This document shows, piece after piece, positions 43,771 to 55,052 of a stretch of DNA of 64,000 bases. The notes beneath the pieces were generated by a model that was not told where the DNA came from, did no database searches, and saw only the letters and a program-made list of their open reading frames with translations. The translations under genes and the position numbers were made by a program. The DNA comes from Silene latifolia (taxonomy: Eukaryota; Streptophyta; Magnoliopsida; Caryophyllales; Caryophyllaceae), in the NCBI RefSeq assembly GCF_048544455.1, contig NC_133536.1, positions 28,398,152 through 28,462,151 of the forward strand, given 5' to 3'. Within the stretch, counting starts at the first letter, position 1. Every line of letters starts with the position of its first letter.

Positions 43771-45079
43771 TGTAATACCCGCCCTTTTAGAGACCCTTTG
43801 ACCAGCGTTGACTGACCTTGGGAGCGGTAATAGTCCTTAGAAATGCGTGCCAAAGTTAACTTGGGTTGTGAGTTGTGCGTGATACTCGATAGAGTAGAGA
43901 CTACTCGATTGAGTAGCGTGGTTACTCGATCGAGTAGAGGGTCACTCGATCGAGTATGTGGGACACTCGATCGAGTACCAGGTTTTCAGCGAGGGTTTTT
44001 AATCGCGTTTTGTTAAATCCGCAAATCATTTCCGCCTCATTCCTTCTATCCTTTAGTCGCCTCTTTCCCTTCCCTTCACCATAAAACCTCCATGGAAGCC
44101 TTTTGAAGGTCCTTGTGCCTTAGGAGAGCATAGCTTGAGTCAGATAGCGGTCTTTTTCCGGGTTTCTCCTTGTAGGTATGTCGTCATCATCATCCGTATC
44201 CTTGTCTTTGCAGTTAGGGTTTGCTTGATAGTAATAGATGATTGTGTTGTGGTTATAGGCATTGCTTGTTTGCCGGATATGTCGTAGGTCGGCATGGATT
44301 GGTTGCAGTTGCTTAAAGATAGGTTCGCCTACTCAGTTTCTGTAGATAGTCTAGTGTGTCGATTGTGGTGTCGTTGTTGTTGTGTTGTGGTTGAATTTGT
44401 GTGGCAGCGTGTATACGATTGTTGGTTGTTGTTGTATTGCAGTGAGTTGTGATTGTTTGTCTCTGGTTCTCGAGATGCGTTCTCGGCTGAGTGGAGTCAC
44501 TTGCGGGAGTGGCTTCACGCCCTAGTTTCGCCCTCCGTGGAACCCGCCACGGGAGGGGATGTGTACATTAATGGGACAGGGTTATCGCTCGGTATGATGA
44601 GCGGGGATTTGGTGGGTACGGCTGCGGTCCCCCACTGGCAGGGCTGGTCCAGTGGACAGTCGGTGACGGAGATTGATCGGTGTGGGTGTGCTTGTGTGTG
44701 ACCGATTGTGTTGTATTGTATTGTTAGGTGTTGTTGGCATTGTTGTGTCTTATCTCAGTACTGACCTTGTGTGGTTGTCTTGTTATTTTATGTGTCTGCC
44801 GTGATCCCTTATGGTGAGCAGTCTGTCTTAGCAGGTATTGATATCGTTGATAGCTGGAGTCCGGGTAGGGATGAGTCTTCACGAGATTTGATAGTAATAG
44901 CGAGTAGCCTTTGAGTTGTATCTTTTATATCGTCAGTTGGTTTTAAATCACTTGTAATATAACATAATAGTTCTTTTATCGACATTTGATTATTGCTGTC
45001 CTCGGGTAACCGAGATGGTAATGCCCTTATATGCTAAGGAAGGCCTAGTTAAGGCTCCTCTGGATATGGGGGTGTTATA
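43771..45079 (+). repeat. 3' LTR of the non-autonomous element
   Basis: 1309 bp, same length as 37390-38698, with the same five-palindrome array starting at 43886. Confidence 0.92.
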
Positions 45080-45965
45080 CTTTCGAACCGTCCATGGATG
45101 AACGCACGCCTCAAAATGCGAATAAAAAGGGAAAATGAAAAACAAAAAGGAAGAACGAAAATGTAATGGAAAGTCAAGGTTAACTTAGGGGTTTTAAAAT
45201 CGAATTCCGGATTTTTTTTATAAAAACTTAAAATTTAAATCGAGAGAAAAGATTAAAGTGATTTTTAAAAACCGAAATAGAATTAAGGATCCGGAATGAA
45301 CCAAGTAAAATCTATAAGAAAGTGGTTGGTAAAAAAGTGTAATAAAGGAGAGAAGAATAAATAATTTAATTTCTTTAAATTAAATAAAAAAACACTAAAT
45401 ATGTAAAAAAACATCAAATACTAAAAATCCACATGTATCATTTCCCTCCATTATGCCCTCTCCGTCACCATACTCTCCTCAAGCCCCAGAAATCTCATAT
45501 CGAGCTCTATCACTCTCAACCATGTCTTTCTCGGTCTTCCTCTACCTTTAGGGACCTTTTCTGTTCTCCTAGTCTCCAGCTTCCTAACTGGTGCGTCCAT
45601 AGGTGTCCTTCTCCCATGGCCAAACCATCTTAGTCGGTTTTCCATCATCTTGTCCTCTATTGGCGCCACTTTTACCTTTTCCCTAATCACCTCATTCCTT
45701 AACCGATCTTTCCTTGTATGTCCGCACATCCACCTCAACATGCGCATCTCCGCCACACTCATCTTTTGAATGTGACAATGTTTCACGGCCCAACACTCGG
45801 AACCGTAAAGTAAGGCAGGCCTAATTGTCGTGCGATAAAATTTTCCCTTTAATCTTTGGGGCATATCTTTATCGCATAGAAACCCTGAAGCACTCTTCCA
45901 TTTCAACCATCCTGCTTTAATTCTGTGAGCCACATCTCCGTCTAACTCCCCATCTTTTTGCGCAT
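45080..45965 (-). mobile_element. RTE-type LINE, 5'-truncated, C-terminal polymerase end and 3' UTR
   Basis: On the minus strand from about 45965 to 45451 the frame reads QKDGELDGDVAHRIKAGWLKW, then RPALLYGSECWAVK, VAEMRMLRWMCGHTRKDRLRNE and ENRLRWFGHGRR, the C-terminal end of a plant RTE reverse transcriptase. The 3' UTR continues to 45080 and then, beyond the inserted LTR element, to 37320. Everything upstream of the last roughly 170 residues is missing, as usual for target-primed insertions. Confidence 0.85.
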
Positions 45966-46031
45966 TTTCTGACCAACCATGGTGACAAAGTTCATAACAA
46001 TTTGTTACTCTGCAGCAAATTATGTTGTACT

Positions 46032-46269
46032 TATGAGACTTATTGTATTTATGAGAATGAATGATACATTGATGTGTTAGCTTTATAATGTATATATAGT
46101 GAACGAGAAGAGCTAAATAGGGTTAGTAGGTGGAGCCTTTTTACACAAGAAATATATACTTTCTCTAATTACAGTGTGAATGAATTATGTAGATTGATTG
46201 GCTTGATATTGTTGCCTTGTTTGCAGGATTTCTGAAGATTGAGAGTATATGCTTGGAATAATGTTAATA
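46032..46269 (-). repeat. 3' LTR of Copia element 2
   Basis: Matches 50618-50856. Followed on its outer side by the target repeat GTACT. Confidence 0.92.
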
Positions 46270-49145
46270 CGCCCCCTCAAGATGGACGTCCAAGGGAGAA
46301 GGCCAATCTTGTCTCGTAGTTCTTGGAATCGAATTTTGTGAAGAGGCTTGGTGAGAGCATCAGCTAACTGATCTTTGCCGACAATGTGTTGGATACGAAT
46401 GTGATCGAGCTGTAGCTTTTCTTTGACGAAGTGAAAAGAGAGTGCCATATGTTTCATTCTTGAGTGGAAGACGGGATTCTTTGCATATAGTGTTGCCGAC
46501 ATATTGTCACAATATATTGCCGGAGGTTTGGTGGTGGTAATTTTGAGTTCAGCGAGCAAGTTACGAAGCCATAACGTCTCTGTAGTTACAGCGGCGAGGG
46601 CTCGAAATTCTGCTTCAGTTGTGGAAAGAGCTAGTCCACGTTGCTTCTTTGACGACCAAGAGATGGAGTTACGGCCAAGATAGAGAATATATCCGGTGGT
46701 GGAGATGTAGTTGTCTTTATCACCTGCAAAGTCTGCATCACAGAACGCATGAAGACATAGGGGAGAGTTACGATATAGTTGAAGGCCATGGTTCTGAGTG
46801 CCTTGAAGGTAGCGAAGGAGGTGTTTAAGTGCTGTCCAATGTGTGGTGGTAGGATGATGGAGAAATTGAGCTAGGCGATTGACAGTGAAGGCAATATCTG
46901 GTCGGGTGAGGGAGAGGTATTGTAAGCTCCTAACAATGGCACGATAATCATGGTGGTCTTGTATTGGTTTATTGTCTTCACGAATGAGGTGAATGTCAGT
47001 AGCTACGGGTGTGGTGTTGGGTTTAGCATCCGGCATTTTGTATTTTACAAGTAAATCATGTATGTATTTTGATTGGTTTAGGTGGAGCCCAAGGTTGTTA
47101 GGTTGGACCTCAATGCCTAAGAAATACGATAGAAGTCCGAGATCCTTGAGCGAGAATCGTGTAGCTAGATTGGTAATATATTGTTGTAACTGATGATGGT
47201 TTGGACCAGTAATTATAATGTCGTCAACATAGACGAGCATATAAATACAGGTAGTTTTAGTGTGTAGAAGAAAAAGCGAGGAATCATAAATTGATTGTTT
47301 GAAACCGTAGTGAACAAGGTGAGTTTTTAGTTCGGTGTACCAAGCTCGAGGAGCTTGTTTTAAGCCGTAAATAGCCTTGTTTAGTTTGCAAACAAAATCA
47401 GGTTTGGCGGTGTCAACGAAGCCTTGAGGTTGAGCCATGTATACGTCATCAGTTGACGTTCCTTGGAGGAAAGCATTGTTAACATCAAGCTGACGTAATG
47501 GCCAAGCTTTGGTGACAGCGAGAGAGAGTATTAGACGAACTGTGGTTGGTTTTACAACGGGGCTAAAGGTTTCAGTAAAGTCTATCCCGGGGCGTTGATG
47601 AAAACCTTTAGCAACTAAACGAGCTTTGTGTTGCTTAAGTGAGCCATCAGGATTATATTTAATTCTATAGACCCATTTGCAGCCGATGATGTTTTGAGAA
47701 GGGTGACGAGGGACTAAGGTCCAGGTTTTATTTTTCTCAAGAGCGTGAAATTCATCTTGCATAGCATGACGCCAATGGGGAAGAACAAGAGCTTGTTTGA
47801 CCGTATTGGGTAGAGTGGTGTTAGCATTAGAGTGATGTGCTAGGTTTGCATATTTAGGATTGGGTTTACGGATATTGTGATCAAGTCTTGTAACAACAGT
47901 TCTTCTAGACAAAGGGGTAGATTGTACCGTGGAGGTTGTGGGTGGGTCGTTGGGCGTGGCAGAGGGTGTAGGGTCACAGGAGTTAGTGGTGGTAGAGGTA
48001 GTGGCGTTAGTGGTGGTAGCAGGCAAGTCAGTGGTAGTGGCGTTAGTGGTGGTAGAGGTAGGTTGGGTAGTGTGATCACGGCGAGTGTAGGTGGAGGTGA
48101 TAGGATGGCGAGATTGAATGGCGGATTGAGGATTTGGAGGTAGGGAAGTTGAAGGTGGGTTTGAAAGAATGGGAAGGATAAGATGACACCAATCATCGGG
48201 GTTAATATCAGTGGAAGGTGATGGTGTGGTTTGAAGTAAGCGATAATAGGCAAATTCGTCCTCAATGAACTTGACATGGCGCGAGGTATATAAGCGATTT
48301 GTTTTGGGGTCGAGGCAGTGAAATGCACTTTGAGTGGATAAGTATCCAACAAAAATGCAGGGAGTGGAGCGATAATCAAGTTTGTGTTTTGTATATGGTC
48401 GTAGCCATGGGTAACATAAACAACCGAAATTGTGCAATTTTTTGTAGTCAGGTTGTGTATTATGCATTTTGAAATATGGTGTATGGCCATTTAGTGATTT
48501 AGTAGGGAGTCGGTTAATAAGATATGTTGCCGTACTAAAGGCAAATGGCCAAATTTTGGTGGGTAAGTTGGCGTGAGATAGGAGAGCGAGACCGGTTTCA
48601 ACAATGTGACGGTGTCTTCGTTCGGCATAACCATTATGTTCGGGAGTATGAGGTGGAGAAGTGAAGTGGCTAATGCCGTTGTCAAGTAATGATGGGTTTA
48701 ATTTTTGAAATTCTCCGCCATTGTCGGAGAAAAATTGTCGAATAGGTCGTTGAAAATATTTTTCCACCAATGCTTTAAATCTAAGAAATACTTGTGTGGT
48801 TTCGGATTTTAGTTTTAGTGGAAATAGCCATATATATTTACTATAGTGGTCGACAAATATTACGTAGTACTTGTAATTTTCACGCGATAGGATGGGGCTT
48901 GTCCATAGGTCGGAATAAATTAAATCGAGTGGTGCTGTGGTTTTAAATGTTGAATTCGCAAATGGTAGTTTCTTACTTTTGCTAATATGACACGACTCGC
49001 AAAAGGAAAATTCTGAAATCGGAAAAGGTGCATTTTTATTAATGAGTTTCATTACATCAAAAGTAGGATGGCCTAATTTCTGATGCCATGAAAGAGGAGT
49101 TGAGCATTTTTGGGCCGGATTTGCGCTTGGTTGGACTGAGCTCAA
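46270..49145 (-). CDS. Integrase, reverse transcriptase and RNase H part of Copia element 2
   Basis: In order: GAG-pre-integrase finger (HQKLGHPTFD..), integrase core (YVIFVDHYSKYIWLFPL, FSDNGGEF, SPPHTPEHNGYAERRHRH), a Thr/Pro/Asn-rich linker, reverse transcriptase (RLVAKGFHQRPGIDFTETF, YMLVYVDDIIITG) and RNase H (HAFCDADFAGD, STTEAEFRALA, SRMKHMALSFHFVKE, QLADALTKPL). Copia element 1 carries proline runs where this element has the Thr-rich linker. Fossil element part. Confidence 0.93.
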
Positions 49146-49220
49146 CTCGTAAATTCCATTCTTAGCCTTGCCCTTGAGGAGTATCGCACCCGTCGAAATT
49201 GCCTTTACAATAAAACAAGA

Positions 49221-50618
49221 TTAGGAAAAAATAACATAAGCATCGTTATCTTGACACAGTTGAGAAATACATAAAATATTGCAAGAAATTCGCGGCACAT
49301 GTAACACGTTATTTAACTTAATTGAAGAGAAGGGTAATCGAAAAGAACCTATGTTGGCAATATCAAGTGCAGAACCGTCTCCGATAATCAGGTTGTCAGG
49401 GCCAAGGTAAGGAGAATGGAGAGCGAGAGTATCCAAATCATGAGTGACATGATGGGATGTCCCACTGTCAAGGAGGTAATTCGGGTTGGGGGCAGAGTTG
49501 TCGTAGGTGGTAGGGTTGCCGTGGGTGGCAGGGTTGTCGTGAGTGGCAGAATGGGCCTGGGGTGGGTTGTTATGGTTGCGTGTGGGTGGTTCAGGAAAAG
49601 CGATGTTCGGAAACAGCTTTCGAAAATAAGGGCAGTTGGCAATTACATGGCCAGTTTGTCGGCACCACTGACAGCGCCCCTTAAAGGGTCGAGGGTTGGA
49701 GTTGGTGGCCGAGGATGAGGGGACAGTGGGTTGTGGGAATTGTGGTGTCGGGTTGGCAGTGTGGGGTTGGTATTGGCGGTTGTTGTGGCCACGGTAATTG
49801 GTGTTGTGGCGATAGGATGGGTTTGCAGTGGGTTGAAAAATGTCAGTGGGTGTTTGTTGTTTTAGAAGCAGTTCATGATGGAGCAACTTTTCATGTAATG
49901 CTTCAAAAGAAATCGGGTTGTTACGGGCACGGACCGTATCCATGACTGGTTTGTATAGGTTGTAATCAAGTCCTTTGAGGACTTTTGAGACGATGTCCTC
50001 CGGGTCAAGGGTCTTGCCTAATAAGGCTAATTGGTCTATACATGATTTAATAGCATTCATATAATCAGCTATGGACTGATCTGTGGTTTTTACTATCGAA
50101 TCGAGACGATCTTTAAGTTGTAGGATATGTGCTCTTGACGGGTTGGCATATGTGTGTGCCAAGATGTCCCAAGCTTCCTTGGACGTGGTTGCCCGTACAA
50201 TGAGTGCTTGGATGGTCGAACTCAGAGTACCCATAAGGGCCCCTAAAATTAGACCATCTTGTTTTAGCCAAGATAGGTAGGCGGGGTTGGGTTTGTCGAG
50301 TTTGTCGTCACCAGTAATGGTGGGTGGTGGCGACGGGTTCGATCCGTCAACGAAGCCAAAAAGGCTGTAAACAAAGAGAATGGTCATGAGTTGGAACCTC
50401 CATGAAACATAGTTGAGTGGGTTCAACTTAACACAGTGGCTAAGGTTGAGTGAGACGAGTGGTTTGGTGTTGTCATGAGAGTTGGGAATGGTTGTTTCAG
50501 AGGTCGACATGAGGATAGAGGGTGTGCTTACAGTGAGGGTGGAAAGTGCGGAGCGTTTGAAGGTTGCTAGGCGTGGTGACAGAGGGTTTGTGGATCTCTT
50601 ATGACTTCTTGATACCAT
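49221..50618 (-). CDS. Gag and protease part of Copia element 2
   Basis: A gag with the SWRFQL box near the start, the UBN2-type middle (AHTYANPSRAHILQLKDRL), a CCHC knuckle CQWCRQTGHVIANC and the protease core YLLDSGTSHHVTHD (Thr in place of the more common Ala after SG). The order matches Copia element 1. Confidence 0.9.
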   Translation of the reverse strand: MVSRSHKRSTNPLSPRLATFKRSALSTLTVSTPSILMSTSETTIPNSHDNTKPLVSLNLSHCVKLNPLNYVSWRFQLMTILFVYSLFGFVDGSNPSPPPTITGDDKLDKPNPAYLSWLKQDGLILGALMGTLSSTIQALIVRATTSKEAWDILAHTYANPSRAHILQLKDRLDSIVKTTDQSIADYMNAIKSCIDQLALLGKTLDPEDIVSKVLKGLDYNLYKPVMDTVRARNNPISFEALHEKLLHHELLLKQQTPTDIFQPTANPSYRHNTNYRGHNNRQYQPHTANPTPQFPQPTVPSSSATNSNPRPFKGRCQWCRQTGHVIANCPYFRKLFPNIAFPEPPTRNHNNPPQAHSATHDNPATHGNPTTYDNSAPNPNYLLDSGTSHHVTHDLDTLALHSPYLGPDNLIIGDGSALDIANIGSFRLPFSSIKLNNVLHVPRISCNILCISQLCQDNDAYVIFS

Positions 50619-50856
50619 ATGAGACTTTATTGTATTTATGAGAATGAATGATACATTGATGTGTTAGCTTTACAGTGTATATATAGTGAATGAGAAGAGC
50701 TAAATAGGGTTAGTAGGTGGAGCCTTTTTACACAAGAAATATATACTTTCTCTAATTACAGTGTGAATGAATTATGTAGATTGATTGGCTTGATATTGTT
50801 GCCTTGTTTGCAGGATTTCTGAAGATTGAGAGTATATGCTTGGAATACTGTTAATA
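50618..50856 (-). repeat. 5' LTR of Copia element 2
   Basis: 239 bp; borders set by the primer site on one side and GTACT on the other. Confidence 0.92.
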
Positions 50857-51158
50857 GTACTGGCTTAATAGCAACTACTGTAATAATCTTCGCCTTATCG
50901 GTTAATACGTCACTTATTAGCAACCATATTTTTACCTTACCGGGACACATTCATTAAAAATCTACTCAAGCATAATGTAAGACAAGCTTTTCCTAATACC
51001 ACATTCATGACAGATTAGGTTGCAGCATCCTTTATTTAAGCAAAATTCCCTAAACCCAAAACCATAGAAGAATTAAATACTTCAAACACCTAACATTAAG
51101 GACCAATACTATATTAACTGACAATTCTTGTAAATAAAGTCTCAAACACCTAAAGAGA

Positions 51159-53296
51159 TCATTTTGCAACAGGAGCATCATTGTCGGTCAGAGTACCGAT
51201 CCAAGCTGGTGGAAGCATTCCTGTCTGCTCATGGACTGTCTTCATAAGAGGAGGAAGCATGCTATAGACATCAGCAATATCCCTCATGGACCCACCAGAA
51301 GCGCTTCCGCTTTCCAATCCGGGCCCACCAGACCCTGATGACCAGATACTGATCTTAGGCTGCAGACCCTGGATAGCATTAGCATTGATCCTTGCCATCT
51401 CTTGATATACCCCTGAGTTGATCATCATGTAGTCCCTTAGTGCAGCATAGTTTCCATCAAGAGACTTTAAGACAGTATTTAGGTAAAATCCTTGGGCTTG
51501 AGCCATGGCTACGATTCCCTCGGCTTCCTTCTTTTTGGCATACACGTCAGCATCCGCTGCTTGCTGACGTGCATAGAAGGCCGCTTCTGCCTCTGCCTTG
51601 GTTGCCTCAGCCTGCTGTTGTTTTTCGTACAGATTTGCATCTGCTTCCTTTTGGTTGTTGTATAGATTTCTGTTGGCTTCTTGGACCTGTTAAGTTACTC
51701 CAACAACAATGGTTAGTTGCTTTCATTTCAGAAATCGACAAGATGCCAGAGTTAATTATTACGGACCTTAATGTCATACTCAACAGTGGCCTTACTGAGG
51801 AGGTCAGCCCTAAGTTTCTCAGTCCTGGAAAGAGCATTCTTCTTCTCAACCTCACTCTGAAGCTCTGCCTCTCGGATGGCCACCGCCTTATTGGCTTCCA
51901 CCTCAGCAAGCTGAGCTGACTGGCTCCATCCAGCCTTCATGGCCAATAGCTCGGCATTTGCCTTTGCCACATCAGCCTCTTTTTGATTCTGAAATATCTT
52001 GATTTCACTCTGCACCTTGATTTCTTCCTTCTTGCCTTCTCCTTGCCTTTGTGTAGTTATGATTTTGGTCTCAGCGTCGATTTTTGCTGCATTTTGTGTT
52101 GTTTGGCCTTCCCTGAGCTTTGCTCCAATCTCACCTTTCATTCTAGCCTCGGCTACATCAACCTAAGGAGATACACATTCCAGAAATCAGTGAGAAATTG
52201 AACATGACGAAATCCAAGAAAGCAATCATCTTTGGAATCCATTTAAAAAATCATCACTCTTTCCAAATTTCAGTTTTGTTCAAACATCCATAATCCAACT
52301 CGAATGACACTCGCAGAATTATCATATGCATACAATTCTTTCATAAAAAAATAAAAATTCCATTCAAAGATGATTCATTCAGACACATAATATCCCAAAA
52401 AAAATGGCCTTCAAAAGTTCTTAATACAAGATCAATACTTTTTCTACATGCATTTCAAACATTACAATTTTTTTAATCAAATTCAAACTACTCTTCATTA
52501 ACGTCAAAATTTCAAAAACCAAACAACAAATGTATCAATCTATATTACCTTTATCAGAAAATAAGCAAACAAACGCGACATCAAATTCAAAACTACTGTA
52601 TAATGTAGTACAACAACAACAACATTACTGCAGTGCCTCAAGCCCTCAAAGGCTCCTGCGAATTGCGGAGTAAGGGGGGAGTCGGATGTAGAAGTTCACA
52701 AAATTCATAATGAAATGAAAATATTAAAACATGAAGATTAATGAAAATACCTTGGCTTGATTAGCAGCCTCCATCTGAGTCTTCTGACCCAAGTAAGAAA
52801 AATACTCATGACCGCGAACATCAACAAGCTGCTTAACATTAGCATTATAAATGATCAAACCAAACTGATTCAACTCCAACTGAACTTTATCAAAAACCTC
52901 CTTCTTAAAATCCTTAGTACCCTTAAATATCTCCTCCATTGTCATAGAAGCCGCAAGCACACGCGTCTCACCCTCAATGATCCCCTGCACAAGCTCATTA
53001 ACATGGTTCGAGCTCATTTCATGAGGCGACATGAGCTTCGCGTACAACACAAGCGAATCCTCATCATCAACTTTAGGCCCAATGGTGAAAACTGCAGGCA
53101 GTAGGAAAGGGAGTTTCTCGGCCGACATTGCCTGCACTTCGAATGTGTAGTTCACCGGGGAGACATTGACACGGACATAGCGTTGGCCGGGAAGAATGAG
53201 AGCCTTTTTGGAGAGTTTAATGTCAGTAATTTGGAATCCTGTTATGGCTAAGTACTCTGATGGTCCTGCTACTTTGTACCTTGGTATTGGTGACAT
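51159..53296 (-). CDS. FLOT: Flotillin-like protein
   Basis: Three exons (53296-52751, 52162-51767, 51686-51159; phase 0, GT-AG) encode about 489 residues, the usual plant flotillin length. Flotillins are scaffolds of sterol-rich plasma-membrane microdomains that act in clathrin-independent endocytosis and, in plants, in seedling growth and root symbiosis. The N-terminal half is an SPFH/PHB domain ([56 protein letters not shown]). The second half is a long Ala/Glu/Lys coiled coil ([36 protein letters not shown]) with a small C-terminal tail. No transmembrane segment is seen, as expected. The start [11 protein letters not shown] fits plant homologues. Exon borders were placed from the codon-perfect joins NQAK/VDVAEA and EYDIK/VQEAN. 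Intron 1 holds a short SINE/LINE-like fragment. Confidence 0.95.
52611..52690 (-). mobile_element. SINE or RTE-derived fragment in flotillin intron 1
   Basis: caacaacaacaacatta...gcggagtaaggggggagtcggatgta, read on the minus strand, gives a module with a (TTG)n tail resembling the 3' ends of plant SINE/RTE sequences. Only about 80 bp; family recalled from memory. Confidence 0.35.
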
Positions 53297-55052
53297 TTTT
53301 TTACTGGTTATTGTTACTTTTTACTGTCTTTTAATGTGTTTTGCGTAGGGTTTTCAGGTGTACAATTTGATGAAGGAGATAGTGTTGTAGTTTGTTATAC
53401 AAGTTCAATAATGAGGGAGGCTTTTAAGGAGAATTCCATGAAAATAGCTCAAGTTTGGTACAAGTATATGTTGTTTAGTAATGGGATTCACTAGAGTATG
53501 GTTAGTTGTGTAGGGGTATGGTTTAAAGTAGACGTAGCAAACGGGTCATCATTCAGCATGGTCAATTTTGCTAGGTCTAGGGTATCCCGTATTCATACTT
53601 AAAACTAAAACGAGAAATCTCAAAATTGTTTATTTTAACCCTAAAAACCGAACAGAAAAATCTGAGGATTCGTATCCCAAACTATATAACCTTCAGTTCG
53701 TCGGTTTTGGTTAACCGAAATTTTTAAAACACGAACCAAAACCGAACCGATTTAGATGAATTAAAACCGGTTCGGTAAACCGGACCGTTTTGACTTTTCG
53801 GTTCGGTAAATTAAATAAATAAAAAATGATGGTTTTTGGTTTTTTCGGTTCGGTTTTCATGGTTCGGTTAACCATGAACGGCTGAACGCCCCTAGGGGAA
53901 GGTTGTTCTCAAGAGACTTTAAGGTTGTTTCTTGGAATTTTCCGTGAAGGTTTGGTTTTTCCCTTTTTAGGTGGTTTTTGGCTTGTATGAATTTTGGTGA
54001 TTGCAACTTTTTTCTTGTATGAAAATGGAAAACATCAAGTTTCTGTGTATGGTGGATTGATGGTGTTATTTGAGCCCTTAGTTAACTTGCAAGTAGTATT
54101 TTAGGAGTATTACGCGAGACTATTGCAAACTAATTAATTTTAAAAAATAAGACAACGAACAAAATACGAAAATCAGAGAGAACAGATGTTCCCAAACAAA
54201 AACATCCGTTCTCGAGTCTGATGTAGTACATTTGATATGTATAAATGTATAATCCTTTTTTCTCAAAAACATGCAACCTTGGCCCTCAAAGCAAACTAGA
54301 CGATGAAGGCGATCTTTACAAAACACCTTATTAAATTGACAGGAATTATGGATAAGAGGTACAAACCCTCGTATAAAGTGAAATAAGTGATGTAGAAAAT
54401 GTAACTTTTGTCAACTATAATCCCAGGTTGAATGAGAAAGGCACCAATCAAAACTACAATCTAGACCATACCTAAATAGCCGATAGGCCCGATACTAGTC
54501 AACTCAACCCAATGCTGACAAGCGGCTGTTGATTCTGTGTTTGGACCCGGAGTATCCCAATCCGTTGACAACAAAGCAGAGCTGGATACGGACCCTTTTT
54601 TTTGGAATCTAGATCCGCTTGAAAGTGCAAATGATCACAAATGTAGTGCAGATTCAGGCTAAACCAAGATTTAATAATTTTTGACCCATTAGTTTGGGTT
54701 TTTTACTTGTTTAAGTCTCGTCTTGAGCTAAGCTTCTTATGAACAATAGATTCGCAATTTCAGGCCTTGGCATTCCGATTTGAAGGGTCTTCAGACCAGA
54801 ACAGATCGCAGCTGCCCTTGTTTACTTGCAATTTTGGCTAATATACCAAGCTAAATTGATGCCCATCATCTAAGAACAACTTCGCAGAAGCAAAAACATG
54901 ACTAATTTATCATACTTCAGGTAACATGTCAAGATGCTTTCTTTAGTCGAACCAACCAGAAATATTCACAACCCCAACCCACTGACTTCCAAGTTCCAAT
55001 CAAAGTATGAACAGTATGTACGCAACACAGCTACATGTTTGCATAGTCATTT
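53297..55052. other. Flotillin promoter side and BRIZ 3' flank
   Basis: No gene seen. 53640-53890 is dense in both orientations of ccgaacc/ggttcgg words, giving several inverted repeats, and ends gaacgcccctagggg. Such sequence is common in hAT-type non-autonomous elements, but a matching left end and target duplication were not found. Confidence 0.45.

Larger units (their letters stand above)
37390..45079 (+). mobile_element. Non-autonomous LTR element with chromovirus-like ends and an Athila-ORF1-like gene
   Basis: Two 1309-bp LTRs (37390-38698, 43771-45079) start TGTAATACCCGC, end GGTGTTACA or GGTGTTATA, and are flanked by CTTTC (37385-37389 and 45080-45084). By eye about 22 differences separate the LTRs (1.7%), roughly half a million to one million years on usual plant rates. 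The primer site TGGTATCAGAGC and the tract before the 3' LTR resemble Tekay/Del chromoviruses. The interior carries one protein region similar to Athila ORF1 and no recognisable protease, reverse transcriptase or integrase. It looks like a large non-autonomous derivative; the coding part has about one break. Confidence 0.85.
46032..50856 (-). mobile_element. Ty1/copia retrotransposon 2, nearly full length
   Basis: LTRs of 238 and 239 bp (46032-46269, 50618-50856) differ at about five positions, and GTACT flanks both sides (46027-46031 and 50857-50861). In the element's own direction the LTR runs TATTAACA...CTCATA, again a TA...TA type, with primer site TGGTATCA (50617-50610) and a purine tract TTGAGGGGG before the 3' LTR. 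Domain order is gag, protease, integrase, reverse transcriptase, RNase H. It is related to Copia element 1 but older by its LTRs. It looks almost whole, with about one or two breaks. Confidence 0.93.

Noticed and set aside
47840-48685. Open frames overlapping the Copia 2 polymerase in other frames
   Set aside because: Shadows of the Thr-rich linker and integrase region.
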